A program made the position numbers and the translations under genes. The notes beneath the pieces are model-generated. The model was not told where the DNA came from. It searched no databases and saw only the letters and a list, made by a program, of their open reading frames with translations. 64,000 bases of DNA from Bacteroidota bacterium (GTDB taxonomy: Bacteria; Bacteroidota; Bacteroidia; NS11-12g; UBA955), in assembly GCA_024103355.1 (NCBI GenBank), contig JAGFIU010000014.1, forward strand, positions 19,503 to 83,502, read 5' to 3'. Of the stretch, positions 9,225-17,910 are shown one piece after another (positions within the stretch are counted from its first letter, which is position 1; each line of letters begins with the position of its first letter).

Positions 9225-10466
9225 TTATTTGCGTCTGGCTAGTGCCTGTTTCTGAGAAGCAGACATAGAATTAATTCTCTTATACTCAGCAATTTTATCA
9301 CCGGGAACATAGAACTTTATGCGAGTACCGGCATAGATTACATTCCCTCTCAGATGATTCCATTTTTTGATTTCACTTATTGTACAATCAAATAGTTTTG
9401 AGAGTAATCCAAGATTGTCTCCACTTTTTATTGTATAATAAATAATTTTAGGCTCCGAAGAAACATCCGAATTAATTGGTACTCCGGTTGGTGTTTTGAT
9501 AGTACCCGGTGTAATTATTGGAATAGAATCATGTACTGTTGAATCTTGAGATAATGCTTTCACCTCGATACTATCACGCATCTCCCTATAAGTTTGAATC
9601 TGATTCGAAGGAAGTCTAAAGCATGTACAATTAGGAATTTCGGGTACAATCCCCTCAATAAAATCAGGATTAAGAGTTGAAATAATGCTCTTTTTTATTT
9701 CAAGTTTGTCTGCAACATAATCCAGGCTTAAGGCAACAGCTGTACAAACCGTATCACTCTGAGGAATAGAAAAAGTAGTCACATTGAGTTTATGCTCATT
9801 ATGATAATTATAAATATACCAAAGTGCAAAGAACTTCTCCAAACATTGTCTTTGATTGGGCTCTAGAGCCTCGTGTACCAATGAGTAGTCGAGCGTATTA
9901 CCTGCTTTTCGAATAGCCATATTCAAATTAATTGGTCCGGCTGAAAAGGCAGAAATTACAAAGTGCCAATCTTGATAAATTTGTTCAAGGTCGTAGATAT
10001 AGTTGGCAGCCGCTCTGCTCGAAAGCCACATATTTCTTCTCTGATCAACATAAGAATTGGTAATAAGTCGATAGCGTTTTGCAGTAGAATATGTGAGTGG
10101 CCAAATACCGGATGCTCCGGTTGACGGATCTATATAATTAGTATTAAATCTACTGGTAACCACAGATAATAATGCAAGTTGAGGTGGTAATCCCATGCTG
10201 TCAAAATATGGCCCTAAGTTTTTGATAGCATAAGATGCTTTCCCTAATAATTCTGAGGTCTTATGACCTTGGTTCCTTAATAAATCTAATATCTCGGCTC
10301 GAACAGTATTGTTAAAAAATACAGGAATTTCAGAATCAAGTTTTGCGAGCTTAATATAATAAGCGTCTTTAGAATATATATTGTTACTTGTGTCAGATTG
10401 TGATTTTAAAGCACCTGCTGCAAAAAAGAGCAAGAGAAACAGAAAGAAAGAAATAGACTTTTGCAT
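9225..10466 (-). CDS. LysM protein with degenerate MltD-like transglycosylase domain (catalytic Glu absent)
   Basis: 413 residues with a signal peptide. Residues ~85-185 align with the SLT/MltD lytic transglycosylase domain: PPQLALLSVVTSRFN, then STGASGIWPL, and ISAFSAGPINLNMAIRKAG. In active members the first block reads ...ES..N with Glu as catalytic acid; here Thr (codon ACC) occupies that position at residue 104, and the usual GxWQF is GIWPL. One LysM domain follows at ~343-389 (YYTIKSGDNLGLLSKLF...YAGTRIKFYVP), which should bind peptidoglycan. I infer a non-catalytic peptidoglycan-binding or scaffold protein. The reading frame is intact and the DUF1684 gene follows by 7 bases. Confidence 0.85.
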   Translation of the reverse strand: MQKSISFFLFLLLFFAAGALKSQSDTSNNIYSKDAYYIKLAKLDSEIPVFFNNTVRAEILDLLRNQGHKTSELLGKASYAIKNLGPYFDSMGLPPQLALLSVVTSRFNTNYIDPSTGASGIWPLTYSTAKRYRLITNSYVDQRRNMWLSSRAAANYIYDLEQIYQDWHFVISAFSAGPINLNMAIRKAGNTLDYSLVHEALEPNQRQCLEKFFALWYIYNYHNEHKLNVTTFSIPQSDTVCTAVALSLDYVADKLEIKKSIISTLNPDFIEGIVPEIPNCTCFRLPSNQIQTYREMRDSIEVKALSQDSTVHDSIPIITPGTIKTPTGVPINSDVSSEPKIIYYTIKSGDNLGLLSKLFDCTISEIKKWNHLRGNVIYAGTRIKFYVPGDKIAEYKRINSMSASQKQALARRK

Positions 10467-10732
10467 GGTGTGGGTTTACAACGCACAAAACAAATGATTT
10501 ATTGAGTTAATAACAACATACATCAATAGAGTTTTCAACGAAGTTTACCATAAGTTTAAGATAGACACCACAAAGTACAAGTGCTACGAATGTAAGAATG
10601 AGGGATGATTGTTATTGAGAAAAGGGCTCTTAGGAACAATTAATAATTATGACAAGAGTGCGAGTGTCCTTTGAATCAAATTTAACCGTTTTCATTCGTG
10701 TATTAGTGGCAACCAACCTAAAAGGTCTGAAA

Positions 10733-11317
10733 TTATTTTTTGAGTTCTTTGAGTGCAATCATTTTGCCGTTATTGAAACATACGTAAATCAAGCCATAAC
10801 CCTTGGCAAATTTGATTTCTTTAAAATCTCCGTTGCGCTTGGTCTTGAGTTGCCATACTTCTTCATAAGCAATACCATTCAAGGTGTCTGCACCTAAATT
10901 TTTGATTTCATCATTATTTTCTGCATAGAACCTATGTGATTGTGACCATAAAAAAGCAGAAACCGTTTTCTGACTGCCTTCTTCAACAGTAAATGCAATT
11001 CTGTCTGCAAATTGAGAGGGACCTACCTCACATCTGACATTAATCTTGTATTCGTTGTTGAGTACAAGGTCATACGAAACAAATTCGGAGTTTTCATCAT
11101 CTCGAATACCTCTGATTTTGTTTTTTAAAGTATAGGTCTCGCTTAATTTTGTTGAATCTGAAATGACATCATAGATCCATTGTGTGTTTTCGGTAAAACT
11201 AAAGAATTGGTTAGTTCTCGGAATCAGTAAGGCTGCATCTTGTTCTTTGTCTTTACATCCGCTAAATGCAATAAATCCGAGTAAGATTACCCCAAAAAAG
11301 TACTTCGAAAAAGTCAT
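10733..11317 (-). CDS. Putative lipoprotein of unknown function
   Basis: About 194 residues from the ATG at 11317, which gives a classic lipoprotein signal (FGVILLGFIAFSGC followed by charged KDKEQD). An upstream in-frame ATG at 11377 would put 20 charged/aromatic residues before the signal peptide and is rejected. The mature part is beta-rich (WIYDVISDST, EEVWQLKTKRNGDFKEIKFAKGYGLI) and resembles small Bacteroidota outer-membrane-side lipoproteins, but no family is recognised with confidence. The divergent amidohydrolase gene starts 71 bases away. Confidence 0.75.
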   Translation of the reverse strand: MTFSKYFFGVILLGFIAFSGCKDKEQDAALLIPRTNQFFSFTENTQWIYDVISDSTKLSETYTLKNKIRGIRDDENSEFVSYDLVLNNEYKINVRCEVGPSQFADRIAFTVEEGSQKTVSAFLWSQSHRFYAENNDEIKNLGADTLNGIAYEEVWQLKTKRNGDFKEIKFAKGYGLIYVCFNNGKMIALKELKK

Positions 11318-11388
11318 AAGATTTTTAGTGCAACAAAAGTCGTTATTTTGTCGCAAATAAAAAGACAAAGATTTCAAGGCTGTTTTTT

Positions 11389-12576
11389 ATGATAATAGAA
11401 CAAATAAAATCTGAATCAGATGCTCTGTTTGAGCGTTTGGTCAGTATCAGAAGACATATACACTCCAATCCCGAGTTGTCTTTTGAAGAATACAATACCG
11501 CAAAGTTTGTAGAGTCCTTTCTCAATGAATGGGGCATACCAAACCAAAGAATGGCAACAACCGGTGTAATCGGTTTGATTGAAGGAGGTCAACCGGGCAA
11601 AACCATTGCACTTAGAGCAGATTTGGACGCATTGCCGATTATTGAAAAAAACAATGTTTCTTACAAATCACAAAATGAAGGTGTGATGCATGCTTGCGGA
11701 CATGATGTGCATACTACTTGTTTGCTTGGTGCCGCTTATATTCTCAACCAAAATAGAGATAAAATCAAAGGTAGAATCAAATTGGTTTTCCAACCCGGAG
11801 AAGAAAAACTACCGGGAGGTGCCAGTCTGTTGATTAAAGAAGGTGTTTTAGAAAACCCCAAAGTCGATATGATTGTGGGGCAGCACGTGATGCCTTTGAT
11901 TGATGTAGGCGGAGTTGGTTTCAGAGAAGGGTTGTACATGGCAAGTACTGATGAAATCTATCTCACCATCAAAGGAAAAGGAGGACATGGTGCAATGCCT
12001 CACATGGGAATAGACCCCATTACCATTGCAGCAACCTTGATTGTGGAGTTACAGCAAGTTGTAAGCAGATTCTGTCCCCCGCATATACCTTGTGTGCTGT
12101 CTTTTGGAAAAATACAGGCAAATGGGGCTACCAATGTAATTCCGGATGAGGTTTATCTCGAAGGTACTTTTAGAACGCTTGATGAAGAATGGCGAGCAAA
12201 AGCACACGAACTTATCAGCAACTTTATTAAGAGTACTGTGGAAGCTCGTGGTGCCGGTTGTGACTTGGATATTAAACATGGTTATCCGTTTCTAAAAAAT
12301 AATCCCGAACTTACCCGAAAATGTAGGAATTCAGCTCTCAAATACATGGGGGAAAACAAAGTTGAAGAGTTGGGAATCTGGATGGCTGCCGAGGACTTTG
12401 CTTGGTATTCTCATCAGGTGCCGGCTTGTTTTTACCGCTTAGGTATCCGCAATACAGAAAAGGGGATTGTAAACAACGTGCACAACCCTCAATTTGATAT
12501 AGATGAACAAGCCATAAAAACCGGAGCAGGACTTATGGCATTTATTGCAATGGATGTGTTGGAAGCATCAATGTAA
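11389..12576 (+). CDS. M20 family amidohydrolase (N-acyl-amino acid / hippurate hydrolase type)
   Basis: 395 residues, the usual length for cytoplasmic M20D amidohydrolases. Metal-binding motifs are intact: [14 protein letters not shown] near the N-terminus, the [11 protein letters not shown] strand, [10 protein letters not shown] at about residue 104, QPGEE at about 138, and the dimerisation domain with [11 protein letters not shown]. These enzymes remove acyl groups from N-acyl amino acids or hydrolyse indole-amide-like conjugates with two divalent metals; the exact substrate is not readable here. The 3' end overlaps the convergent umuC-type gene by 9 bases. Confidence 0.92.
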   Translation: MIIEQIKSESDALFERLVSIRRHIHSNPELSFEEYNTAKFVESFLNEWGIPNQRMATTGVIGLIEGGQPGKTIALRADLDALPIIEKNNVSYKSQNEGVMHACGHDVHTTCLLGAAYILNQNRDKIKGRIKLVFQPGEEKLPGGASLLIKEGVLENPKVDMIVGQHVMPLIDVGGVGFREGLYMASTDEIYLTIKGKGGHGAMPHMGIDPITIAATLIVELQQVVSRFCPPHIPCVLSFGKIQANGATNVIPDEVYLEGTFRTLDEEWRAKAHELISNFIKSTVEARGAGCDLDIKHGYPFLKNNPELTRKCRNSALKYMGENKVEELGIWMAAEDFAWYSHQVPACFYRLGIRNTEKGIVNNVHNPQFDIDEQAIKTGAGLMAFIAMDVLEASM

Positions 12577-13833
12577 TTGTATCGTAATGATATCATCCAA
12601 CTTAGTTGTATAGCGAGGAGACAATCTCTCTTGCTTCATTTTCCAAACCCTTTTTAAGTCTTGTGACGCAAGCCTAACTTTCTGCTGACCATAAGTTTTA
12701 TTGATAAAATCAACAGCTTTCATCAGTGGAATATGTCTTAAATCTCTGTTGTCAAATAGTGATAACTGCTCCTCTCCTTCGGGCACAAAATCCTGAATAA
12801 TCACACCCGCTTTTTTGTATCTATATCCGTGTCTGAAAATCTGCCTGAGCGCAAGCAACGCAAAGTTTGAAAGCTCTATGCCTGAATTGGATGCAAAAGG
12901 CATCTGTATTACAATACTTCTATGGTACTGCGGTAAATTGTCTTTGTGGATATTGCTTCTGACAAAAACCATCAAAGATTTGCAACACGAGCCCTGCTTT
13001 CGCAGTTTTTCTGAACACGTAAAGGCAAATGTGCTTATCCGCTCCGAGAGTTGTTCTAATTCTGTATAATCTTCTTCGAAAGTTCTTGTGGTTGCAATAC
13101 TTTTCTTTGATTGTACTTCTTCTAAGTCGAGGGTCGGGATTCCCTGCAAATCATGTTTCAAACGCAAACCGATAACAGACATGTGCTTTTTCACCCATTC
13201 ATCAGGAAGCATAGTAAAATCATAAGCTGTACTTACTTTCTGTGCAAACAGTCTTTTTGCATGCTGTCTGCCTATACCCCACACATCTTCAATCTTGAGC
13301 CATTTCAATGCTTTGATGCGTTTTTCCTCTGAGTCAATTACATAAGCACCTTGGGTTTGTTTGGGAAATTTCTTGGCGATTCTATTTGCCACCTTTGCAA
13401 GAGCTTTTGTAGGAGCAATCCCCACACTGATTGGAATCCCCGTCCATTTCTTCACTTTTTTACCCATACCCTCCCCGTATTCTTGCAGGTTAAAATATCT
13501 GTCAAAACCTTCCAATTTCAAAAAAGCTTCATCAATGCTGTAAATCTCAATTTCAGGAGAATATTCTCCCAAGATTGACATTACACGGTGCGACATATCA
13601 CCATACAAAGAAAAGTTGGCAGAAAACACCTGCACCCCGTGTTCCATAAAGAGTTTTTCAAATTGAAAAGCCGGTGCCCCCATTGGAATTCCAAGAGTTT
13701 TTGCCTCATTGCTCCTGGCTATAACACAACCGTCATTGTTTGACAAAACAACAATGGGAACTCCGTTCAAATCAGGACGAAAAACCCTTTCGCAAGAAGC
13801 ATAAAAATTATTGCAGTCGATAAGAGCAAACAT
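12568..13833 (-). CDS. umuC: Y-family DNA polymerase (UmuC, Pol V catalytic subunit type)
   Basis: 421 residues. Motif I is [13 protein letters not shown] at residues 6-18; the second catalytic block is [13 protein letters not shown] near residue 100; the helix-hairpin-helix region ([19 protein letters not shown]) and little finger follow, with a UmuC-type C-terminal tail ([22 protein letters not shown]). Translesion synthesis in the SOS response is the known role. UmuC is normally encoded next to umuD, but neither flanking gap holds a LexA/UmuD-like frame, so any UmuD partner must lie outside this window. A TATCTTTG element lies 27 bases before the start. Its end overlaps the convergent amidohydrolase by 9 bases. 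Confidence 0.92.
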   Translation of the reverse strand: MFALIDCNNFYASCERVFRPDLNGVPIVVLSNNDGCVIARSNEAKTLGIPMGAPAFQFEKLFMEHGVQVFSANFSLYGDMSHRVMSILGEYSPEIEIYSIDEAFLKLEGFDRYFNLQEYGEGMGKKVKKWTGIPISVGIAPTKALAKVANRIAKKFPKQTQGAYVIDSEEKRIKALKWLKIEDVWGIGRQHAKRLFAQKVSTAYDFTMLPDEWVKKHMSVIGLRLKHDLQGIPTLDLEEVQSKKSIATTRTFEEDYTELEQLSERISTFAFTCSEKLRKQGSCCKSLMVFVRSNIHKDNLPQYHRSIVIQMPFASNSGIELSNFALLALRQIFRHGYRYKKAGVIIQDFVPEGEEQLSLFDNRDLRHIPLMKAVDFINKTYGQQKVRLASQDLKRVWKMKQERLSPRYTTKLDDIITIQLH

Positions 13834-14161
13834 GTTAAATCCACGGTTACAAATCTGAGCAAAGATAAAAAAGCAATGCGGTTCTATAAGGTTAAATGAT
13901 GTAATTTTTATTGGATGAAAGGCTTATGATTGAATTGTGTGTATAACTCCGAAATTTTGTATTGTTTTTGAAATAATGAGGGGAAAGGATGTTGTAGGGT
14001 AAGTATGTTTAACACTTACTAATATTCCGGCTGTTTCCTCTTCACCTAAGCCATTCTGCTTTTATTTAGAAAAACGTAGAATATAGTTTAATATACAATT
14101 CAACTTTCTTCGCTCAGATTAAGTACAAAGGGTGGTGGGCGGTTCTTTAGTAGAATTTTAT
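13834..14161. other. Gene-free gap between the umuC and dnaG genes
   Basis: 328 bases with no credible coding frame. It contains the umuC -7 element (13860-13867, minus) and a small inverted repeat (GTAAG...CTTAC near 13999-14019). I see no umuD remnant, RNA gene or repeat. Confidence 0.7.
13860..13867 (-). promoter_or_regulatory. -7 promoter element TATCTTTG for umuC
   Basis: Exact TAnnTTTG match on the minus strand, 27 bases upstream of the ATG. No LexA-like palindrome was recognised around it. Confidence 0.6.
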
Positions 14162-16078
14162 TTACAGCACCGCAATTTTCAATATAGAGCCAAAGGTATC
14201 TCTGAGGCGGTTGAGTTCCATGATTTGTTGCACTATTATGCGCTTTTCATCTATATCTGATTTGTCTTTCAGGGTTTCTAAATTTTGTTGCGAAAGGATT
14301 TTCAATCGCATGATTTTCAGGTGCATGGCAGTTTCATAAGCTGCTGCTTTATAACCTTCTTCTTCACGCGGAACATAGATTTCCTCTTCTTCCCATTTAA
14401 CACTGAGCGAATATTGGTCTTCCAAGCTGTCAGCAATAAAACTCGAGATATCAGGATTTGATTTTAGCATCAGTTCCTTAAAGTTTATCTCTTCTCCGGT
14501 TTCAATACAATTTAAAACGTAGTTGTATATAAATTTGTATTTGGGAATCTGAAATGGAAAATCATCTTTTTCAAGTTGCTCGATGATAAACGCAGCAACA
14601 GATTTGTTGTCTTCATAATCATGGTTGCCGTATTTAATTAACATTCTTGCAACTCCTTCCTCTTTAAATTCTGTGCTCAATTGGATTTTTTCTTGCCGGA
14701 CTGAGGGTAATTGCTTTTGCAGCATCGCCAACTCTTCATTGAGGTCCTTGAGGTTTTTGCCTATCTCTTGGTTTCTGGCTTTGATAACCTCTGCCTGAAT
14801 GATATCATCTTGGAGTTGGGATATTTTGGCAAATTCCTGAACATATTGGGCGCGTTTTAGCGGGTCAGGGATGATGGCAATGGATCTGATAATTTCGGCA
14901 TTGGCTTCCGCTTTTTTGATGGGGTCTGTGCCGGCATCTTTGTACAAGAGGTTTGATTTGAAAATAATAAAATCCTCAACATGTTCTTCCAGGTAATGCT
15001 TGATTTCTTCCAAAGAGTGAGTTGAAGCAAATGAATCAGGGTCTTCGCCTTCGTCCAACAATACCACGCGCACATTGAGACCTTGTTCCAACAGAATATT
15101 AATACCTCTGAGCGAGGCTTTAACCCCGGCCGCGTCTCCGTCATAAAGCAGGGTTACGTTTTGAGAAAACCGGGCTATCAGTCGCGCTTGTTCTACTGTC
15201 AGCGAGGTTCCGGATGATGCAACAACATTTTCTATTCCCGATTGATGCATTGAGATTACATCTGCATAACCTTCTACCAAATAGCATGAATCTGCTTTTT
15301 TGATGGCATTTTTTGCCTGAAAAATACCATACAAAATGTTGGATTTTATATAAACCAATGATTCAGGACTGTTCAGGTATTTGGGTGCTTTCAGGTCTTT
15401 CTTTAGAATTCTGCCGCCAAAGGCTATGATTTTTCCTGCTACGTTATAAAACGGGAATATTACCCTCTCTCTGAAAAAATCGTAGTAGCCGCCCTTGTCA
15501 GAGGTTTTTATCAAGCCAACTTCGGTCAATATTTCTTCTTTAAATCCGGTTTTAATTGCAAGGTCGCTGAATGTGGAATAAGAGGTTGGGGCATAACCCA
15601 AACCAAATTTTTCTATGGTTTCTGTTGTAAAACCTCTTTCTTTCAAATAACTCAAACCGGCTATTTTGCCTTCTTCGGTTTGGAGTTGGTCTTTAAAGAA
15701 GTGTTGTGCAAAATCAATGGCAGCGTATAAAGACTCTTTTTTCCGGCTGATTTCGTCATATTCTTCGCTTTTTTGAGAACTATCCTCAATCACGGTAATA
15801 CTGTATTTCTTTGCTAAATAACGAATGGCATCGGGAAAGCTCATCCCTTCATGTTCCATAACAAATTGAACAGCTCCACCTGCCTTACCACAACCAAAAC
15901 ATTTGTACAGACCTTTCACAGGATTCACTTTGAATGATGGAGTTTTTTCATTGTGAAAAGGGCAGAGACCTTCATAATTAGCCCCCTTTTTTTTCAATGT
16001 CATGAAATCAGAAATAACCTCATCCACTTGAGCAATTGCATAGACATCATCAATTGTTTTTCTGGAGATTATTGCCAT
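14162..16078 (-). CDS. dnaG: DNA primase DnaG
   Basis: 638 residues. The CHC2 zinc-binding domain has C39, H42, C60 and C63 (LCPFHNEKTPSFKVNP...YKCFGCGKAGG). The RNA polymerase/Toprim core follows, with YLVEGYADVISMHQSGIENVVASSGTSL and the acidic LLYDGDAAGVKA motif. The C-terminal ~200 residues are helical and divergent, as expected for the DnaB-binding region. It synthesises RNA primers at the replication fork. It is transcribed alone from a TATATTTG element; no sigma-70 or rpsU gene is adjacent, unlike the enterobacterial macromolecular synthesis operon. Confidence 0.97.
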   Translation of the reverse strand: MAIISRKTIDDVYAIAQVDEVISDFMTLKKKGANYEGLCPFHNEKTPSFKVNPVKGLYKCFGCGKAGGAVQFVMEHEGMSFPDAIRYLAKKYSITVIEDSSQKSEEYDEISRKKESLYAAIDFAQHFFKDQLQTEEGKIAGLSYLKERGFTTETIEKFGLGYAPTSYSTFSDLAIKTGFKEEILTEVGLIKTSDKGGYYDFFRERVIFPFYNVAGKIIAFGGRILKKDLKAPKYLNSPESLVYIKSNILYGIFQAKNAIKKADSCYLVEGYADVISMHQSGIENVVASSGTSLTVEQARLIARFSQNVTLLYDGDAAGVKASLRGINILLEQGLNVRVVLLDEGEDPDSFASTHSLEEIKHYLEEHVEDFIIFKSNLLYKDAGTDPIKKAEANAEIIRSIAIIPDPLKRAQYVQEFAKISQLQDDIIQAEVIKARNQEIGKNLKDLNEELAMLQKQLPSVRQEKIQLSTEFKEEGVARMLIKYGNHDYEDNKSVAAFIIEQLEKDDFPFQIPKYKFIYNYVLNCIETGEEINFKELMLKSNPDISSFIADSLEDQYSLSVKWEEEEIYVPREEEGYKAAAYETAMHLKIMRLKILSQQNLETLKDKSDIDEKRIIVQQIMELNRLRDTFGSILKIAVL

Positions 16079-16099
16079 GACAATTTATTTTTGGGATTG

Positions 16100-16107
16100 C
16101 AAATATA
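16100..16107 (-). promoter_or_regulatory. -7 promoter element TATATTTG for dnaG
   Basis: Exact TAnnTTTG match on the minus strand, 22 bases before the dnaG start codon. Confidence 0.65.
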
Positions 16108-16241
16108 GAATTTAGTGTTGAGTTAAGATGTTCTATCTTCTGATATCTATATCAGGATGATTTGGGTGAGACTTTGGATATTTCATGTATTAATCTCGTT
16201 CTACAAACATCCGATTGGTTCGGAAAATTCAAAACCAAAAG

Positions 16242-16249
16242 TAATTTTG
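16242..16249 (+). promoter_or_regulatory. -7 promoter element TAATTTTG for the efflux operon, with a candidate operator upstream
   Basis: TAnnTTTG match 24 bases before the ATG at 16273, which supports that start over the TTG at 16162. A short palindrome (CCGA-N5-TCGG, about 16211-16223) lies roughly 20 bases upstream of the -7 element, where an autoregulating repressor could bind; the operator role is inference. Confidence 0.5.
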
Positions 16250-16272
16250 CAGCCATATTTCGGAAGGTGAGT

Positions 16273-16755
16273 ATGCTATCTCAAGAATTAAAGGAAGAAA
16301 AGGAAAGATTAGTGGAGTTGCTGGGAGTCTATTTTGAGAATGACAAACAAACGCCTCCTCTTGCAGGCAGAATAAAAGCTACTTTGGTTATCAATGGTGA
16401 AGGAGGGACAACATTTGAGCAACTTGTTAAAGATTTAGGTGCTGGTAAGAGTACGGTTTCTACCCATTTGAATAGTTTGATAGCTCAAGGAGATGTGTAT
16501 TATTTTACTAAAAGTGGAGATCGAAAACGATATTTTGCAATGACTCCCGGATATATTTCGCGCAAAATCCAATCGTTTATCTGTGTTTGGAAAAATGAAA
16601 TCCAATTACACAATCAAATTTTGGAATTTAAAACCAAGTTCAACAAAGCCTTTCCCGATGAACGGAAATCATTGAAAAAACATGAGCAGTCAGTCAAATT
16701 TCTGACCGATTCCATTGTGTTTTTTGAAAAAGAAAACACGAAGTATACAGAATAA
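16273..16755 (+). CDS. GbsR/MarR-family winged-helix transcriptional regulator
   Basis: About 160 residues from the ATG at 16273. The frame is open back to a TTG at 16162, but the promoter match at 16242 and the usual GbsR/MarR length favour the internal start. The winged helix is at about residues 30-95 (GRIKATLVINGEGGTTFEQLVKDLGAGKSTVSTHLNSLIAQGDVYYFTKSGDRKRYF), with a helical C-terminal dimerisation part. The stop overlaps the ATG of the efflux adaptor gene by one base, so it is the first gene of the RND operon and probably its local regulator. Confidence 0.85.
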   Translation: MLSQELKEEKERLVELLGVYFENDKQTPPLAGRIKATLVINGEGGTTFEQLVKDLGAGKSTVSTHLNSLIAQGDVYYFTKSGDRKRYFAMTPGYISRKIQSFICVWKNEIQLHNQILEFKTKFNKAFPDERKSLKKHEQSVKFLTDSIVFFEKENTKYTE

Positions 16756-17891
16756 TGAAAATTAAAGAAATGAAAATAACATATTCAGCATTTTTGTCGC
16801 TCTCAGTCTTGTTAGTAGCAGCATGTAGCAATCCCAAAGAACAACATCAATCTAAGGGAAATCAATTACACACTTTGCCTGTGATTGAAGTTCCGAGTAA
16901 AAATATTGAAGGAATAAGTTCATATCCTGTAAGTTTAGAGGGCATTGTAAATGCTGAGATAAGAGCAAAAATATCAGGATATATCACGGAGGTATTGGTA
17001 GATGAGGGTCAATTTGTAAATCAGGGACAGAACCTATTTCGATTAGAGACAGATGCATTAACAGAAGATGCACAAGCTGCAAAGGCAAATATGGAAGCAG
17101 CACAAGTTGGAGTTGACCAACTAAAGCCCTTGGTAGATAAGCAAATTGTAAGTCCTATTCAATTACAAACAGCAGAAGCAAAGCTTGCTCAAGCTAGAGC
17201 GACCTACAAAAGTATTGTTGCCAATATCGGTTATGCTAATATTAGTAGTCCTGTTTCAGGATATGTGGGCAGAATTACCTATCGACAAGGTTCTTTAGTC
17301 AACCCTTCAAGCCCCTCGCCATTAACAGTTGTGTCTAATACAAAAGAAGTGTATGCATATTTTGCAATGAATGAATCTGATTATCTTAATTTTTTGCAAA
17401 AAACCAAAGGGAAAACACTACAAGAAAAAATTGCTCATTTTCCTAAAGTAAGACTTAAAATGGCGAATGGAGAGTTTTATGCTCATGAAGGAAGTATTCA
17501 AACAGTTACAGCACAAGTGGACCCTTTGACCGGTTCTGTTAATTTTAGAGCGGTTTTTCCTAATCCAGAACACCTATTGGCTAATGGGAGCAGCGGTACG
17601 ATTATAATTCCCAGAGAATACACAAATGTTATTTTGGTACCGGAAGAAGCAACATTTGAAATGCAAGGGTTAACCTATATTTTCACCGTAAAAGAAGACA
17701 ACACTGTCGAACAACATATTATTGAGATTCAGGATAAAATTGGCAATATTTTAGTAGTAAAGTCAGGGATTAAAAACGGAGATAAGATTGTTGGTCAAGG
17801 TGCGGACAAACTTCAACACGGAATGAAAATCAATCCAGTAAACAAATCCTTTGAATCTCTAATTGAAGAACTCAAGCCCACCTTCAGATAA
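16755..17891 (+). CDS. RND efflux periplasmic adaptor subunit (AcrA/MexA type)
   Basis: 378 residues. The N-terminus is a lipoprotein signal (LLVAACSN). The membrane fusion protein layout is clear: a biotinyl-lipoyl half motif (VNAEIRAKISGYITEVLVDEGQFVNQGQNLFRL), an alpha-helical hairpin (~90-150), the second lipoyl half (YANISSPVSGYVGRITYRQGSLV) and beta-barrel/membrane-proximal domains (VRLKMANGEFYAHEG...TGSVNFRAVFPNPEHLLANG). It links the inner-membrane pump to the outer-membrane channel. An alternative start at the second Met (16770) gives a shorter signal peptide. It lies between the regulator (1-base overlap) and the pump gene (19 bases). Confidence 0.95.
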   Translation: MKIKEMKITYSAFLSLSVLLVAACSNPKEQHQSKGNQLHTLPVIEVPSKNIEGISSYPVSLEGIVNAEIRAKISGYITEVLVDEGQFVNQGQNLFRLETDALTEDAQAAKANMEAAQVGVDQLKPLVDKQIVSPIQLQTAEAKLAQARATYKSIVANIGYANISSPVSGYVGRITYRQGSLVNPSSPSPLTVVSNTKEVYAYFAMNESDYLNFLQKTKGKTLQEKIAHFPKVRLKMANGEFYAHEGSIQTVTAQVDPLTGSVNFRAVFPNPEHLLANGSSGTIIIPREYTNVILVPEEATFEMQGLTYIFTVKEDNTVEQHIIEIQDKIGNILVVKSGIKNGDKIVGQGADKLQHGMKINPVNKSFESLIEELKPTFR

Positions 17892-17910
17892 CCATTAAGA
17901 TAGAAGAGAG

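Noticed and set aside
10649..10897. 82-residue plus-strand frame antisense to the lipoprotein gene
   Set aside because: Most of it mirrors the lipoprotein coding sequence; no -7 element or recognisable domain.
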